Assembly (NCBI GenBank): GCA_000310025.1
Contig: FN649742.1
Span: 1,389,789-1,453,788 of the forward strand
Length of the DNA stretch: 64,000 nucleotides
From: Ectocarpus siliculosus
Taxonomy: Eukaryota > Sar > Phaeophyceae > Ectocarpales > Ectocarpaceae
Reading direction: 5' to 3'
The notes under the pieces were generated by a model. The model was not told where the DNA came from. It made no database searches and worked only from the letters and a program-made list of their open reading frames with translations. Below, piece by piece: positions 1 to 13,100 of this stretch. A program made the position numbers and the translations under genes. How positions within the stretch are numbered: position 1 is the first letter of the stretch; each line of letters opens with the position of its first letter.

Positions 1-1
1 C

Positions 2-3000
2 GACCCAAAAAAGCTTCACCCGTCTGGGAAAAAGTTGCTCGTGGTAGAGTCGATGCGATTCCGGGTGCTGGAGGTTGATCTGGCTCATGTTCTCCAGGGG
101 CAGGCGTCTTCGGAGAACTCCCGCCGAGAAGAAAACACGCCTGCCGCGTCGCTCGTCGACGCCCTGGGGTCTTGCGGAGAGGAGGAGGCCTTGCCCGACG
201 GGGTGCGAGTTTTCGCGGAGGCGTTGCCAGGTATGCTTATGAAAGCGCCGCGTTTGTTTTTCGCGGTGTTCCTCCTGTTTTTTTGTGTGGGACATGATGA
301 GCGAAAACAATGGCAGGGATGGCGGCGGCGGCGACAATGGCGACACCCAGAACATGAACATGAACAACGACAACAACAACGTGTACAGCAAGTATTTAGG
401 GTTCAAATCACATCTGAGATTTAGATGTCTGCCAGACTTTCTGGCCACCGGATGAATCCTTGGGGTGTTAGCATGGGGTGGAAACGCCTCCCTTGTTGCT
501 TGTGCAGCACTTACGAAGTTATCAAAGTATGTCGTTGGTTACCACACCGCAACAGTGAAACGTGTTTCAGATCACGTATCGCAAATATTGTACATACTAC
601 CGCTTTTTTACCATGAAGATTGCACCGGGCCAAACTCAGAATCGTTTGTTGAACCCCGCTTTTCTTAGGGCTGCACTGCTACCACGCAAGGATTGAGATT
701 GTTTAGGGTTTCCGCCCTCAATGATGACCGCTGTCACACAACGATAGCCGCTGCGTTGCTTAGATGGTAACCTACAGTAGTTACCTTCTGTCTCTTGGCT
801 GTGGGTTTGAGTCTCTCTGGAGTGGAAAACAATCGGAACTTAGACCTAGAAGTGGAACGAGCGAAGAGCCGTGACTGAAGGGAGTGCTGAATCCTTCTCG
901 CGTTAAGAGCCGATCACAAGCACCCCAGTAGGAGAAGGAAACGTGGGGGTGACAGCATAGACATACACCCATGTCAACCTTCCTGCCTGTGTGGCCCCGA
1001 CGGGTATGCATCCTTTGACGCATACCGAAAGTTGTACAGTGGGGGTCTCGGTTTAGCGATTCCCTGTTTAGCGACCACAAAATCACGTGGCACCGCCGCA
1101 CCCCGTTAGTAAAACTGCTACATAATTGTTAGTTCGGTTTCGCGACCTTCCCTGAAAAGCGGCCACATTTCGTCGTGACACTACGGTCGCTAAACCGCCC
1201 CCCCCGCTGTACCGTAGACTGGCGCCCGGAATACATAGGACGAAACACACACACACGCACACACTTCTGTCGTGATGGTTTTTGTCTTCAATCCGGAGCG
1301 TAGTTTAGCCTTCCCCATGACGCCCCCTCGCGGGGTCCCACGTCATCGGCTTTGGAGGCAATTTCTGTCTTGAGCCACACTGAGACTAACATCTTTCCTT
1401 TGGTCAGCCGATTATCATGGTCGACGCTACGAATATAACACGCACACACATGACGATTTGCCTTTTCTTTCATCCCCGCTGAAAAACTGAGGTATTTTCA
1501 TTGGTCAGCCGTAAGGAACACGTAAGTACACACATTGACTGTGGTGGAATTTGATCGATCAGTGTTCCATGGCGTCAGAAGACGTCACGAGTTCGTACTG
1601 ACAGAAAACGAGCTAGCTCAATGGCATGCCGTCTCCGAATTCTGTTTGTACGGTACAAGAAGCCTTCAGGCGAAAGCCTGTCTCGTTGTCGAAATTTCCT
1701 CCGGCAGAGTTCTTCGTTGGCTAAATGGTTTGCGATACCGACGGTCAACCGATTAGTGCCTTGGTGGTACAAATCGGTCAATCGTAGCTACCGCCACCCA
1801 TTAGCGTGCGGAGCTTGTCGACGACTAGTCAACCTCTCTTCGCCTCAAGGCTTAATTGTACCGTACCGGCAGAATTCGGAGACCGTTTACCTTGGGGCTA
1901 GCTCTTTTTCTGCCCGTGCGAACCCGTGGCGTGTTCAGGTAGACGTCATGGACCTACTGGTCGACCAAGTTCCATCACGGCCAACACGTTGGGATTTCAG
2001 TAGTAGTAGTGGCGTGGGCGAACAAGGAGGGCGGTGGTTGCAGTGACGTAGGAGAAGAGAGGGAAAAAACGGGTGACACGGTGATGGAGGGAGGAAAACC
2101 GAAGAGAGCAAGAATTTCGAGCCAGATCACCTTCCTCACGACAAACGCCGCAGGGGTAGAGAGGGCCGGCCAAAACATAGCGGTATTATTGGTGACGCGA
2201 GTGGTGGTAAAAGAATAAAATACACATTCATTGGCACCATGCACCATACACTCGTGTTGTTCACCAGCTCCCTTCTGACCCCAGCGGGGCACAAAATATA
2301 TATATGTAATTATATGGGGTGTTTGATTTAATTAATTGTTTTTGGGTTTGGGGAGTACATATATATAAATATATAGGGGTGTTTGATTCAATTAATTGTT
2401 TTTGGGTTTGGGGAGTACATATAAAGGCAAGGGGGATGATGAAAGCACTCAAAAATGTGTGCGTGTGCAAAGTAGCAGGTAGACACATGCATTGTTCTGC
2501 TGTTTGCTACCGTCTTCGTTTTTATCCGGAGAACAGCTTAGCCTCCTCCCTCACGGGGTCCCAGATCATGGCATTTGGACCCATAATCTGCTTGTAGCCT
2601 CACTGAGACCGATGCCTTTTCATAGGTCAGCCTTTTAGCATGGTCGATGCTTGCAATAAACACACACAGTTTTGTCCTTTCTTATTCCCCGCTCTAAGAC
2701 TGTGATATATTGATTGGTCAGCCGGTTAGCGCGAAATATGCTAGTTATGAACACACACACACACACACGGCCATGTAACGCATCACTGACGCAAGACCGG
2801 GTTAGGTTTATTGTCTCGACGCCGACAATCGCGCACTGAGAGTTCCGTCAGCACGAGCTATAGTCACGAGCATGGACATTTGCACAGACAAACGAAACAA
2901 CTTGCCGCCGTTTACGCTGTTCCTCTCTTTTGCGACGACGACTATCGGGGCACTGTATGATCATCAGGTTTCGTGGACAACCTGGTGTTTGACGAGACCA

Positions 3001-4785
3001 GAGGCGGGTACGTTGCCGGCGCGGGCACCAAGGTAGCCGCCCCGTTCTCCGCCCTGCACCTGGCCCTGAAGGTGATGATGCCTATAGTATGATACCCTCT
3101 GCAAGATGTGTATGTATGTAGGACTGCTGTAAACAGATTTTAAAAGTTTTCTTTTCGGGTCGTCGAGGTTCCCTGGGCTCTTCGAGCCGAAAACATGTCG
3201 TCAGCTGTGTGAGCTGTTCGAGCTTGGGAAACGTCACTGATGGCAGCTGGCAGTTGATTCACGCCAGCACATGCTTTACTTTCATCTTGCATCACGCCTT
3301 GATGACACTACTGCTGTTATGCTCTGATGAGCCTACTCCGGAGGCGTGCCTTGTAGAACCAACATGACTCCACCTCCGCGACAACCACGCGCTGTGCGAA
3401 TTATCGTCGAAGTACACTTCACCCGTGCATTGAACCTTTTCCAACGGGGAGAGGGTAAACTTTGGTCCGTCGTTCTGGAAATACGGAGTACAAGTATGCA
3501 ACGGAGAAGACAAAAATAGTCGTTGAAAGGTCGTTGACGTTTGTTTGTTTACTGCTATTCCATATGTCTCCAGAGCACACATTCTTCGCACAACTTCAAA
3601 TTTTGTTGTCGCACCAGAGCATACATATTTCCTACACCTTCCAATTTTTGTGGTCGTTTTCTTGAACCAATCAGAACTGAATGCAATCAGTTGTTCTACA
3701 CTCTGCCCTGTATTCATCACAGAATAGCACAACCGTTTGTTCCCGATATCAATGCACGAAATCACCCCTTCCCCATGCTGCCCCGATACGCCCGACCTTT
3801 CTCTGAAGAAACCCGCCATTTTCAGAACAATCATCGGCAAGCTTGTGCCAATGGGGGTCATCGAGAACTTGGTTCCAAGGTGATATATATTTTTTTTTCG
3901 GGGACTTGTTTTCTTTGCCAGCCCGCCGCCGCCATCAGCACAAAAGCCGGTGCCCCCCCGTTCTGCTGTCGAATCTTGCCGTGCCGTACACCCGGGCCGA
4001 GTGGTTTCGTATCCCCACTACCGTTGTGTGTGAGTTTTGGCAGAAGCGCGTGTGTGTATCTAGGCATGCTACATACGATAACATCAACGTGTATGGGTTT
4101 GAGGGTAGGTAACACTTGCGGCCCACAAATACCATTATTGGTGGTAATACGGGCCGACAGTTAACAAATTTGCGAGTACTATGTTCCCCAATTGTGAAAT
4201 GAGGGTCTCAGCCAGCAATAAACATCTATGAAGACTTGAATACGCTAAATATATGCGAAGAGCAACCGTACTGCAGCAGTGGCGTGGTGATTGGAACGAC
4301 ACCATGTGAACGGTGTATCTCGGCTGTGATGCATGGCCGACCGCGCCAAGACTGAGACAAGCAGCACGACATTGTTTAGTACGCACGCCCTCGCACCGCT
4401 CTCCCGTTCTTACGAAAGTTGTAGCCCATGACCCTTTGACCTTATCGGCGCGGAGGGCGAAACGTAACCAGTGCCCCCCCCCCGGCCCCGCCCCATCCCT
4501 TACTACAATGGCCACATGACCCAAACGGCGTCCACCTAACGGCCCCGCCCCCCCCCCCCCCCCCCCCTTTCCCTCTGTTGCCTCCTCGAAACCCATCAAA
4601 ACCTCACCCACTCGACAAGCTACGGCCTGGTGTTCGTCCTCGGCTTGGATGGCACGGTGAAGGAGAGCATGCACGACGCGACGGGTCGGACGGCGTTCGT
4701 CAGCGCCGCGTACCGGAGCTCCAAGAGCGGTTACACGTTCCTCGGATCGAGCCAAAACAAGTATCTGGGGCGGGTCCGGTTGTGA
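2..4785 (+). CDS. APMAP / strictosidine synthase-like protein, 3' part of gene
   Basis: Four exons fit: 2-230, 2968-3071, 3809-3879 and 4620-4785 (TGA at 4783). The frame is open at the left edge, so the gene starts outside the window. Phases agree: 230 ends one base into a Gly codon completed at 2968; exon 2 ends in phase 0 (donor GTGATG); exon 3 ends AG and exon 4 supplies C. Family patterns seen, in order: a strand ending LLVVES, VFAEALPG followed by FVDNLVFDE (the family has a PG.PDN motif here), GGYVAGAG, an Ile/Leu-rich stretch ending VIENLVP, YGLVFVLGLDGTVKESMHD, and a final TFLGSSQNKYLGRVRL matching the last blade. The family folds as a six-bladed beta-propeller and includes membrane-anchored esterase-like proteins. 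The PDN motif reads VDN here. Intron 1 (2.7 kb) carries several repeats. Family assignment is good; substrate unknown. Confidence 0.72.
1037..1209. mobile_element. Tc1/mariner-like MITE, 173 bp, TA-flanked
   Basis: The left end reads CAGTGGGGGTCTCGGTTTAG and the right end, on the reverse strand, reads CAGCGGGGGGGGCGGTTTAG. Both are flanked by TA (1035-1036 and 1210-1211). A motif of the type TTTAGCGACC recurs inside both arms. TA target duplication plus CAGT ends is typical of the Tc1/mariner superfamily. There is no transposase, so this is a non-autonomous copy. It lies in intron 1 of the APMAP-like gene. Confidence 0.7.
1283..1532 (+). repeat. AC-tailed dispersed repeat, copy 1
   Basis: A segment with TCCGGAG, a GGGGTCCCA block and the core TTGGTCAGCCG, followed by a CA-rich tail. 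A second, shorter unit with the same TTGGTCAGCCG core follows at about 1470-1530. Related copies are at 2512-2772, 14025-14183 and, inverted, 25712-25835. It could be a SINE-like element with a microsatellite tail; no clear polymerase III boxes were found. Confidence 0.55.
2316..2424 (+). repeat. 60-bp tandem duplication, AT-rich
   Basis: Two units start at 2316 and 2376 with GGGGTGTTTGATT and run through TTGTTTTTGGGTTTGGGGAG to an AT-rich end. They are nearly identical, so the duplication looks recent. Intronic. Confidence 0.8.
2512..2772 (+). repeat. AC-tailed dispersed repeat, copy 2
   Basis: Same modules as the copy at 1283: TCCGGAGAACAGCTTAGCC, CACGGGGTCCCAGATCATG, a GTCAGCC core and a (CA)n tail. 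A second half-unit then begins with TTCCCCGC and ends at a (CA) run near 2770, as in copy 1, so both copies carry the same two-unit arrangement. Confidence 0.55.
3150..3350 (+). repeat. Dispersed repeat B, copy 1
   Basis: Shares GTGAGCTGTTCGAGCTTGGG, TTTCATCTTGCATCAC and ATGAGCC, in the same order and spacing, with 8915-9100. Not coding in either place; lies in intron 2 of the APMAP-like gene. Confidence 0.6.
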
Positions 4786-6409
4786 TGTTTTGTCTCGTTC
4801 CCGCTGCCGCCGCCGCCGCCGCCGCTTCTCGGGTGTAAGCGTGATACTTGGCCCTTCGCCTCTCTCTCTGCTCTCTAAAGCCCTTGGACTTGTCACACAG
4901 TTATTTGCGTAGCCGCATTCTTGAAAAGTTATCTGGTGGATGCATATGCATTCGACGAATGCCTTGTAGTCGTTTCTGTCCCCTCGGTCAAGGTTTTCTG
5001 TCCCCTTGGTAAAGGTTTTGTGACGGGAGGAAGATTAGTTGACTGGTCTGGTGCTGTCGTTGTCTCATCAACTCTGTAGGCCGGTGCGGGTAGGGTTGGA
5101 GATTATTGTGCGTGGTGTATTTTTTGAAGTCTTTGAAAAGGGTTCACGCGACCTGCATCCGTTTGACGTGATGTATTGATAGGCCAAGCGTCCTGTGTAA
5201 AAGTAGCAGTTGGGGTAGGAGCATCTGTATGTAGTTTGTGCCCAAGAAGAAGCGTACGGAAAATTAAAATTGTAGAGCAAAGCGGATCTACCCCGCGTAT
5301 GTATTCCTCGGAGTAAATCGAGAAGCAAGAGAATGTTTTGCCCAGCCGCGATGATACCCATAGAAGAAGGGCATCGTACAGGAGCAACAGCACAGACCGT
5401 GTGTGTACTACGAATCTACGACGTAAAATAAATGTACCAGGTTGTTCTCAATCGAGGTTTGAGACATGATATTGCGAAGCCAGGCGTGGTGTGAATGTTG
5501 ACACATTAATCGGATCGGTGTGCGCACAATGAAGTGCTACGCTTTCCCCTACTATTCTCCGTCTAGTATGTAGAACGCTTCATACCGCTCCTTAGCTCGT
5601 TCAATAAAGATGCACCCTTCATTCATTCATGTTTTGCTTCACCATTTAATTTCACCTGGGGAGAGTTTTTGCGAGTTCACACGTACATCGGTGCCAACAT
5701 CTCATCCATCATTGAATAGCTGACCCTGTCGGCAAACAAATCTGATTTACCAACGGGGGCACAAGAACGAGCTCTCGCCTCGCCGGTCTCTCGGTGGTAC
5801 CCTTCATTTCCGAAGCGGAGAGAGTAAACGAATGGTATGGAGTACCAGAAAACACGGCCGTGATGAAGTGTCGGATCTTACTTCATCATTATTTAGTCTA
5901 GCCGTTCAATCTGCGCAACCAGTAACAACCACACTCGGAGTCTGTGGTTCTCTGTCATGATGCACATGGACGTTGTACGTCGTACAAACGTGTGGAATAT
6001 GACCAACTATCACAACGTAATTAGTTTGTTTGCGTATGGAGGCCTGTCAGGCGGAGAGGCAGGCTGGAGGCAGACAGGCAAACCAACCAACGACCTGCGA
6101 CGGAGACGCACAACATGCGAAAAATGTGCGGTGGGTCCCCCCTCACCCCCCTGCTGTATTTTGCGTACCCCCTGTGGCGAAAGTCAAAACGAAACTTGGA
6201 AATGCCAGACAGCAGAAGGTCGAGGTAGGGAAGCAGCGCGAAGATAGCGACGAAGGCTGCAGCGTGTGTGTTTGCGAGGAAGAGATAAGAAGGGAGACAA
6301 GGGAGACAAGAACCGGAGACGCCTTTGCCTCCAGTCTGGACAGGAAGAAAAGGTGCGCAGTCCGGGAATGTGTGCGCGTTAGGCACGGCAACACGCGGAG
6401 ACCTGCTTG

Positions 6410-6457
<48 letters not shown>

Positions 6458-6970
6458 CATGAAACCCCCGATATAGAGGATGCAGCCGCAAGTCGCTGAC
6501 AAAATTTTGTTGCTATAGGGTAGGCCTGGCAACTACCCGGCCCCGAGCTGATTATTTCGGACGGAATACGGCTGGCGCGTTCGATGTGTACGCAACTTTC
6601 GTTCCTCTCTAGACTTCATAATTCTGCGCAATTTCAATTTTTCGGCAAGCGAACCCGCTTGCTCCGACACACACCAGCCTATTTTTACTGCTTTCTGCGA
6701 GTTCGGCGCTAGCCTCAGACCCGCCCCGCTACCTGCGTGGTCACGTAGCGGTTACTATCCGAGATAGCTCAAAAAGGAAGGCTACAAAGCACAGCAGACA
6801 ATCCCCCCCCCCCGCCTTCCCATGTACATTTCCGAATCCGAATTAGACATTTAATAGTGTCACAACAATGTAAATGAAAGCGTAAGGTGTGACGTTACAC
6901 GGGCAACGGAAGGGAGGAAAACATTAAACATACCAAACAGCAGCAGCGGGACACGCGGAGTCGGTTCACC
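4786..6970. other. Intergenic region
   Basis: Between the stop of the APMAP-like gene and the promoter of the ubiquitin-like gene. I see no exon with convincing family similarity. The only structured feature is the CTG run at 6413-6454; the ORFs around it are open only because of that run. Short C runs occur near 6148 and 6800. Confidence 0.5.
6413..6454. repeat. (CTG)14 trinucleotide repeat
   Basis: Fourteen uninterrupted CTG units. Translated frames give poly-Leu, poly-Cys or poly-Ala, or poly-Gln on the other strand, but the flanks show no splice sites or family similarity. Probably non-coding, upstream of the ubiquitin-like gene. Confidence 0.85.
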
Positions 6971-6977
6971 CGTATGC

Positions 6978-6985
6978 TATAAATA
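6978..6985 (+). promoter_or_regulatory. Putative TATA box of the ubiquitin-like gene
   Basis: TATAAATA lies 180 bases upstream of the ATG at 7165, followed by pyrimidine-rich sequence that could be the 5' leader. The position suits a core promoter with a leader of roughly 150 bases. Confidence 0.45.
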
Positions 6986-7164
6986 GATGCACACGTGTTC
7001 TCACTTTGCCCCCCCGCCCCCCTATCCCCGTTGCGTATCTCTCGCCCTCCGCACAGCAAACACCACGCGCGGGAGCCCCGCCACGTCTTCTCTTGTGTGA
7101 AGACCAACCAAGGCGGCCTTTTTGGTAGCAGTTACATCTGTTGCGGACAGTCTCGAGCGTGCCA

Positions 7165-10100
7165 ATGGCTGACGACGCGGGCGTGACTGCTCCGGCAGTG
7201 GCAGACGCCGGCTTGCCGACGGCGGCGGTCGATGACGCTCCGCCGCCCCTGGAGGGGGAGAATAATGCTGCGAATGGTAGCGACGGCGCTGCAGCAGCAG
7301 CAGCAGCGGCAGCAGCAGCCGGGGCCGTGACGGTGAACATCAAGACTCTGAACGGCCCCGACTTCGAGCTGGCCGTTGGCCGCGATGAGCTGGTGTCGGA
7401 GCTCAAGACCAAGGTCCGGCAGCAGACCAACGTGGATGAGGTGGGTGGGGTGATGAATAGCGATAAAAAGTGGTACCATATTATTGTGTCCCCGAAACTG
7501 AAAATACCCAACACGAAAACACAACACGCCCAACCTACAGCAGTACTCCGATGTATCGCCCACTTGGTATCTGGCGATTTCGTGATTCGGTGTTCGTTTT
7601 CGGTAGGGCTTTTAGAGCAGAGAGGGGGGGTCGGTACAAGCACTTATTTTTTTCTCCTACAATATATTTGTCTTGCGGGTGCAACGCCGACTTCAGCCTA
7701 ACCACCGACCTGCCCTTTTTGTTGCAACAGCAACATTTACCTATCCGCACGAACTATGGGCTATAAGGCACGATACCATTTCTGTTCACAGTCAGTGGTG
7801 AACAGAGTTGGTATGCTATCATGATCGTATGTCCCAATGTTGGTGTTGCAATCAACGCGCAGGTCGGTGGTTCGCTCACGTCGGGGTTGGCACCCCGCAG
7901 AAGTCACATCGTTTCTGCTCTGACGTTGAGACGAGGACCGGTAGAGGGGCAATCGAACAGACAGCCACGTGTCGAGAGGCCGTTCGTGGTATGCGTAGCA
8001 TGCTGTCACCACACAGATGTCGGATTTTAAGGTGTTTATATGTGCACGCGAGGATATTCCGGGTGTAGTGGAAATGTAGCACTATGCACCACGAGAAGAA
8101 CACGAAGGTGCCCCCCCCGTGGGTGGATCCTTGGAGCGAGAACATCATGTTACCGTATGCATAGGTTGCACGACGCAAGATATCACGCCCCCTACACCGG
8201 TGTTCGAAGCTCGATTATTCGGCACGAAAAGCAGCGACGGTGCCGACAATGGCGGCGTTGGAACCGCTGCGTTTGAGAGCTTTCCGAAAAACATCCTTTG
8301 GTTTCGGCATCCTCTTCGTCGTGGAGTAATCGAGCTTTGAAAATCGGTCCGGGGTGTGTGATATCTTACGCAACTTACGGTACATGCCCCGTCGACTTTG
8401 CCAAGCGCTTGCGTTATGGAGGTCTTGAGACACAATACTATTTTACGTAAACAGCCGGCGCCTGCGACTCAGGGTACGGAACAACTCCGACACGAAGCCA
8501 TGGTTGCAGTTCGCTGACGACACAATGCCACAAGATAGTGTCGGTTCCGAAAATCTGGTGTTGTTTTTTGTACCACAACTCCGAGACAACGCTATGGGTG
8601 CAATTATCTGACACGATATCAGAAGAGAATCCCGTTGTTTCTCAACGTCGAAATTTTTTTTTTTTGGTGTCCCTAAACTCCGAGATGAAGTTACGGTTAC
8701 AATTCGCTGACGCCGTGTCTGAAGAGAGTCCCGGTGTTTCTCTACGTACAGTCTACTGTCTTCTTTTTTAAGTCCTTGTCGTCCCTATGATCGGACGGAA
8801 GCGGGATGTCCCCCCCTCTCACGAGACGACGATCGCTGGTGCACCTGAAAAAAAAATTAAACACCACAGTTGTTTCGGGTGAAGCGTTGAACAAGACTGT
8901 ACAGATACGTAATTTTCTCCTTTTGGTTGATTGAGGTTTGCTGGGCTGTTGCAGTCGATCACACGTCAGCTTTTTGTGAGCTGTTCGAGCTTGGGCAACG
9001 CCACGGCTGGCAACCAGCTGTGGATTGGTCCTGCTGCCTGCTTTGATTTTCATCTTGCATCACCCCTTCTGTGCTTTCATGAGCCACCCCAGAGGGACCA
9101 CTTGTGAACACCTCCGCATGTGCGAGAAGCAAGAGACCACGTTGCCAGCCGTGACTTCCTGAGCGGCAACGTGTGTGTCAGACCGGCCACTGGTCGCGCA
9201 CTTCTGTGGGAGTAGTTAGGTAGGGGTGTACGAATCGAAAACGCCTTGCAGAAAATGGCCGAGATGGTAGCACGGGCCGACCTGCGGACGCAGGCAAGTG
9301 CTGTCGCAGGCACGGTGTTGTCACAGCACTTGCCTGTGTCTGGACTTCGGCCCGTGCTACCGTCTTGTTTTTTTTTCTGCAAACCCTCGCCCTGCTGTCA
9401 TCTGTCCTGCTCTCCACGGACGCAGCCTGGCAGTTGTAGCACGCGGACCGCGCCGTCTGCAGATGCGCGGAGCGTACAGCACGTGGGGGGCATGCGGCGG
9501 ACTTACTCGTTCCATGCTCTGTACGACACAAGGGAGTTAACGATGATGCCGCTCTAAAACGAACGCGTCCTTTTGCACTTTCTCTCACAGAGCGAGGTCG
9601 TATGTCAATGATGGTAGGTGGAGGAAGAGACAGCAGTGGCGTGGGCTTTGAAAATGTCCTCACCAGCACGAGTTGCATGCTGCTCTTCGTCCTCGTGCTT
9701 GCACGCTAATCGCGCCTCCTCGCCACTCAGAAAAAGCAATGAGTAGCGAGTGCGCCCTCGTTCCATGTTTGTCCCAAAGGTATCATCGCGGGACACGATC
9801 TGTTGTTCTTTGTCATCGACCACCGCGTTTTCTTTTTCGGCCCTGCCTCAACAAGCACCGCCGCCGACCGACCATCGTACAGGCCACGTAGTACGCACCA
9901 GCTGCTTTTGCGGCCCCCCCTCCCGAGTGTCACTTTTCATCGTATTTGTATCGTAACAAACGCCCCGCCCCTCCTCAAGCACGCACACACCTCTCCTCCC
10001 TCTCGTCTTCGTTCGTTTATTGGGCGACACTCTTTGGCTCTCGAATGACGCGTCCCCCCAGGCGCGACAACGCCTCATCTACCGAGGGAAAGTGCTGGCC

Positions 10101-13100
10101 GATGCGGACCCCCTCAGCGCCTATAAGGTGGAGAACGGCCACTTCGTCCACATGGTGGCGAGGCCGGAGGGCGTCCCGCCGCCCGCGGGGGGGGGCGGCG
10201 GCGGGGCTCCGTCGGCGTCCGCCCCCGCCCCCTACTACCTGCGGCCCCCGACCGGCGGGGGGGGCCGCAGCGACCGCTTGCTGATGGGGATGGGCGCGCC
10301 CGCCACTACCGCCGCCGTCCCGGCCACCGCTGCCGCGGAGAGAGGACAAGGGCGCAACAACAACAACAACAACGGGATAGACAACGCGTTGCTCAACGCC
10401 GCGGCTGGGCTCGAGCAAGGGGATTTCTTGTCGAACATGCTTGCCCTCGGGGGAGGGAACGGCAGGCGGCGGCGGGGGAGGAGGGGGGGGGGGGAGGGCG
10501 GCGAGGGCGGCCGGATCACCGCCGCTGGCGATGCCCCAGTGGAATGCGAACGGCCTTGCTGAGACTGTGCTCGGGAGGCGGGGCTCGAGGGGTTTGCAGT
10601 CGCGGGTGGGGCGGCCGGCGGGGACCGGGGCAGGGGGCGATGACAACCGGGTTGAGCAAGGCGTCGCGGAAGGGGAGCCGGCGAACCTAGAGCACGTGCG
10701 GCAGGGTCTGCTTACGCTGCACACCCTCTTGTCGGGGACCGCGAGCAGCAGGAGGCGACAAGTACTCGACTCCTCCTCGGATGGGGTGGGGGCGGTGAGA
10801 GATAAACGAGTTTGCTTGGTCTTTTTGCCCGATAGACAAGGGGAAGAAGTAGGCCTGATTTGGTCCTGCGGACAGTATCGCAGGCAGCCGTTGTGTTTTT
10901 GTGATACGTTGCATGAAATAGGGGGAGGGGGAGCACAAAGGAGGGCTAGTGTTGACCTGTACGAGTAGGGGAGGGGTGGTGCGATGTTCGTGTACAGTGT
11001 ACGGCACCGGCCTTCACGAAAGAATGCCACGGGCCTGGGGCCCGCTTCTGTTCACGAGGCCGCTGCTGGGCGTTAGGTGCTCTGCAGGGCTTGGGCGTGG
11101 CACTCGGGGCTTCGGCGGCACCTTGTTCGTTTTGCATGACGCTAGCCTTAAACTCTTCCGCGAACCTTCTCCCCTTTCCCAACCTTAGGCTTGACTTGGG
11201 TGCGATAATCGGCGATCGGTCAACTGAAATCCTCCTGACGCGTGCGCGATAAATCGCCTTGTATGTGGCGCTCAATCTACTGGGCAATGGGCACTCAAGA
11301 AATAGATGTTGTGTTTGGTCTGTGCGAAGGAAGCCGTGTAGAGCTGTAGAAGGAGATTATGTCAACCCGAAGACCCCGTTCAATACAGGAATTTAGCGCC
11401 GCCTCAGGTATCCTGATCCGGTCGGACTACCGGTATCATCCCCCCTCAAATAGAGGAGATTAGGGCCGTCTCAGGCGTCTTGATCCGCTCGTACTATCTT
11501 TGTCACCCCCCCCTCCCTTTAGCCTTGCCTCGTCCCCGCCTTTTATTCCACTCTTACACGACCCCCCCCAAAACACCCGGCCAAGTTTAATCCTTGAAAC
11601 ACGTCCTTGTTTGTCACGCACAGCACGCGGCCGAACATGCTAGTGCCACGGAGCGGGCAGCAGGTGGCGATGACCACGCCGAAGAGGACGAGGACCTTGG
11701 CCTCGCAGCACCAGCAGCACCAGCAGCACCAGCGGCACCAGGGGTAACAGTGGCGGCAGCACGGAGGGCTGGTGTAGCACCTGCAGCGGAGGCGATTCTT
11801 TCACCAGCAACCGCGACGGGCGACGCGGTGGACAGCGAACAAGAGACGGCTGAAGCAGAGGCTTCCACGAGAGAAGCAGAAGAAGTTGGAGCGGCGGCGG
11901 GGGTGGTAGAATCCCAACCGGAAGCCGAACAGCAGGACGAGGAAGCAGTGGTCGAGGCGGTGTCGTCTGACGTCCCGATTCTTGACGAAGGTGGTGACAG
12001 CAGTTCTGCCACGAGGGGGGTGCGCCTGCCCGCGGCGTCCTTGGACGACGGGCCGGAGGAGGGGGACGGCGGTGGGGAGGAGGAGGGAGGGGAAGGGGAA
12101 GGTGACAAGGTCGAAGAAGGCGCGGACGGAGAGGAAGAGGAAGGCGAAGGTCGGGAGGCCAGCTCTGCATCGCGGGAGCCGGGAGGGGGGTCGCCTTCGT
12201 TGACCTGGCCGTTGTTGGGGCCCGACGAAGCGGCGGAAGCGGCGGAGTCCAGGTTCGGGTCGAGGTCGAGGTCGGAGTCTGAGGTGTCCGAGGGCCCCCC
12301 GCGGCTTCAATCTGACAGCGAGGATAGGTGAGCGAGAGAGGACGTGCAAAACATTGTGTGCTGTTGTTAGTTTTCTCTTGTTGCTTTTTTTGTGAAGATT
12401 TAGCTTCAGTCTCGTTGGGAGTCGACATCCATGGGTGGATCTCTCGTCCCGATTCCCCCAACCTTGCCCGACCGGGTCTCAAAGTGCCGATCTCAAGCTA
12501 TGACGCATCATTTCCCGTCACCTCTCGAAACATGCCTGGATTGGGAACCATGAGACCCCTTCCCAAGTTCAAGCTGCCTCCGCCTCCCGTGGCGGACAAA
12601 AACTCGACGTGGGATATTTTTCACATCGAGGGCGCGGCACGTAGTGTGATAGGAGGACCTCGACGGCAATCAGACCTGCCGCTACCCCCGCAAGTTGCCA
12701 AAAATCAGCCCGGCGTGTCGCACGGAATACCCCCCTCCCCCTGCACCAGCAAAGCATCCTGGGAGCCAACGCACCCTGGCGTCAATGCACCCAGGTGGCA
12801 ATGCCTTCCCTCGAAAACTTCCTTTTGTCCCTCCCGCTCTCGCGCCCAACCCAACCCCTGCCCCTTGTCATGCCTCCGGGCCGTTGACCCCCCTACAGCG
12901 CATATGTAGTGCCACCAGAGACTGCTGTTCCCGCCTACAACGTGACCCCAATTTGGTGGACGAAAAGGGTCGTTCCAGCAAGTTACCGTAAGGTTGCGAG
13001 TCAGCGCACAGGGGTGCGAACGATTTTCAAAGCGTAATTCCTCCACAACCGGGAGGTTCCGACTGTCGACAAGGGCGGTTTTGGAAATATCTCATCGAGA

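Noticed and set aside
4135-4896. Minus-strand ORF of 253 codons
   Set aside because: Antisense to the last exon of the APMAP-like gene and a C-rich intron.
6021-6532. Poly-Gln / poly-Ala proteins around the CTG run
   Set aside because: Frames on both strands are open only through the trinucleotide run; no splice or family support.
10017-11030. Minus-strand ORF of 337 codons
   Set aside because: Antisense to GC-rich exon 2 of the ubiquitin-like gene; no domain pattern.
11640-12482. Minus-strand ORF of 280 codons
   Set aside because: Antisense of the acidic exon 3 of the ubiquitin-like gene; low-complexity Pro/Arg/Leu translation.
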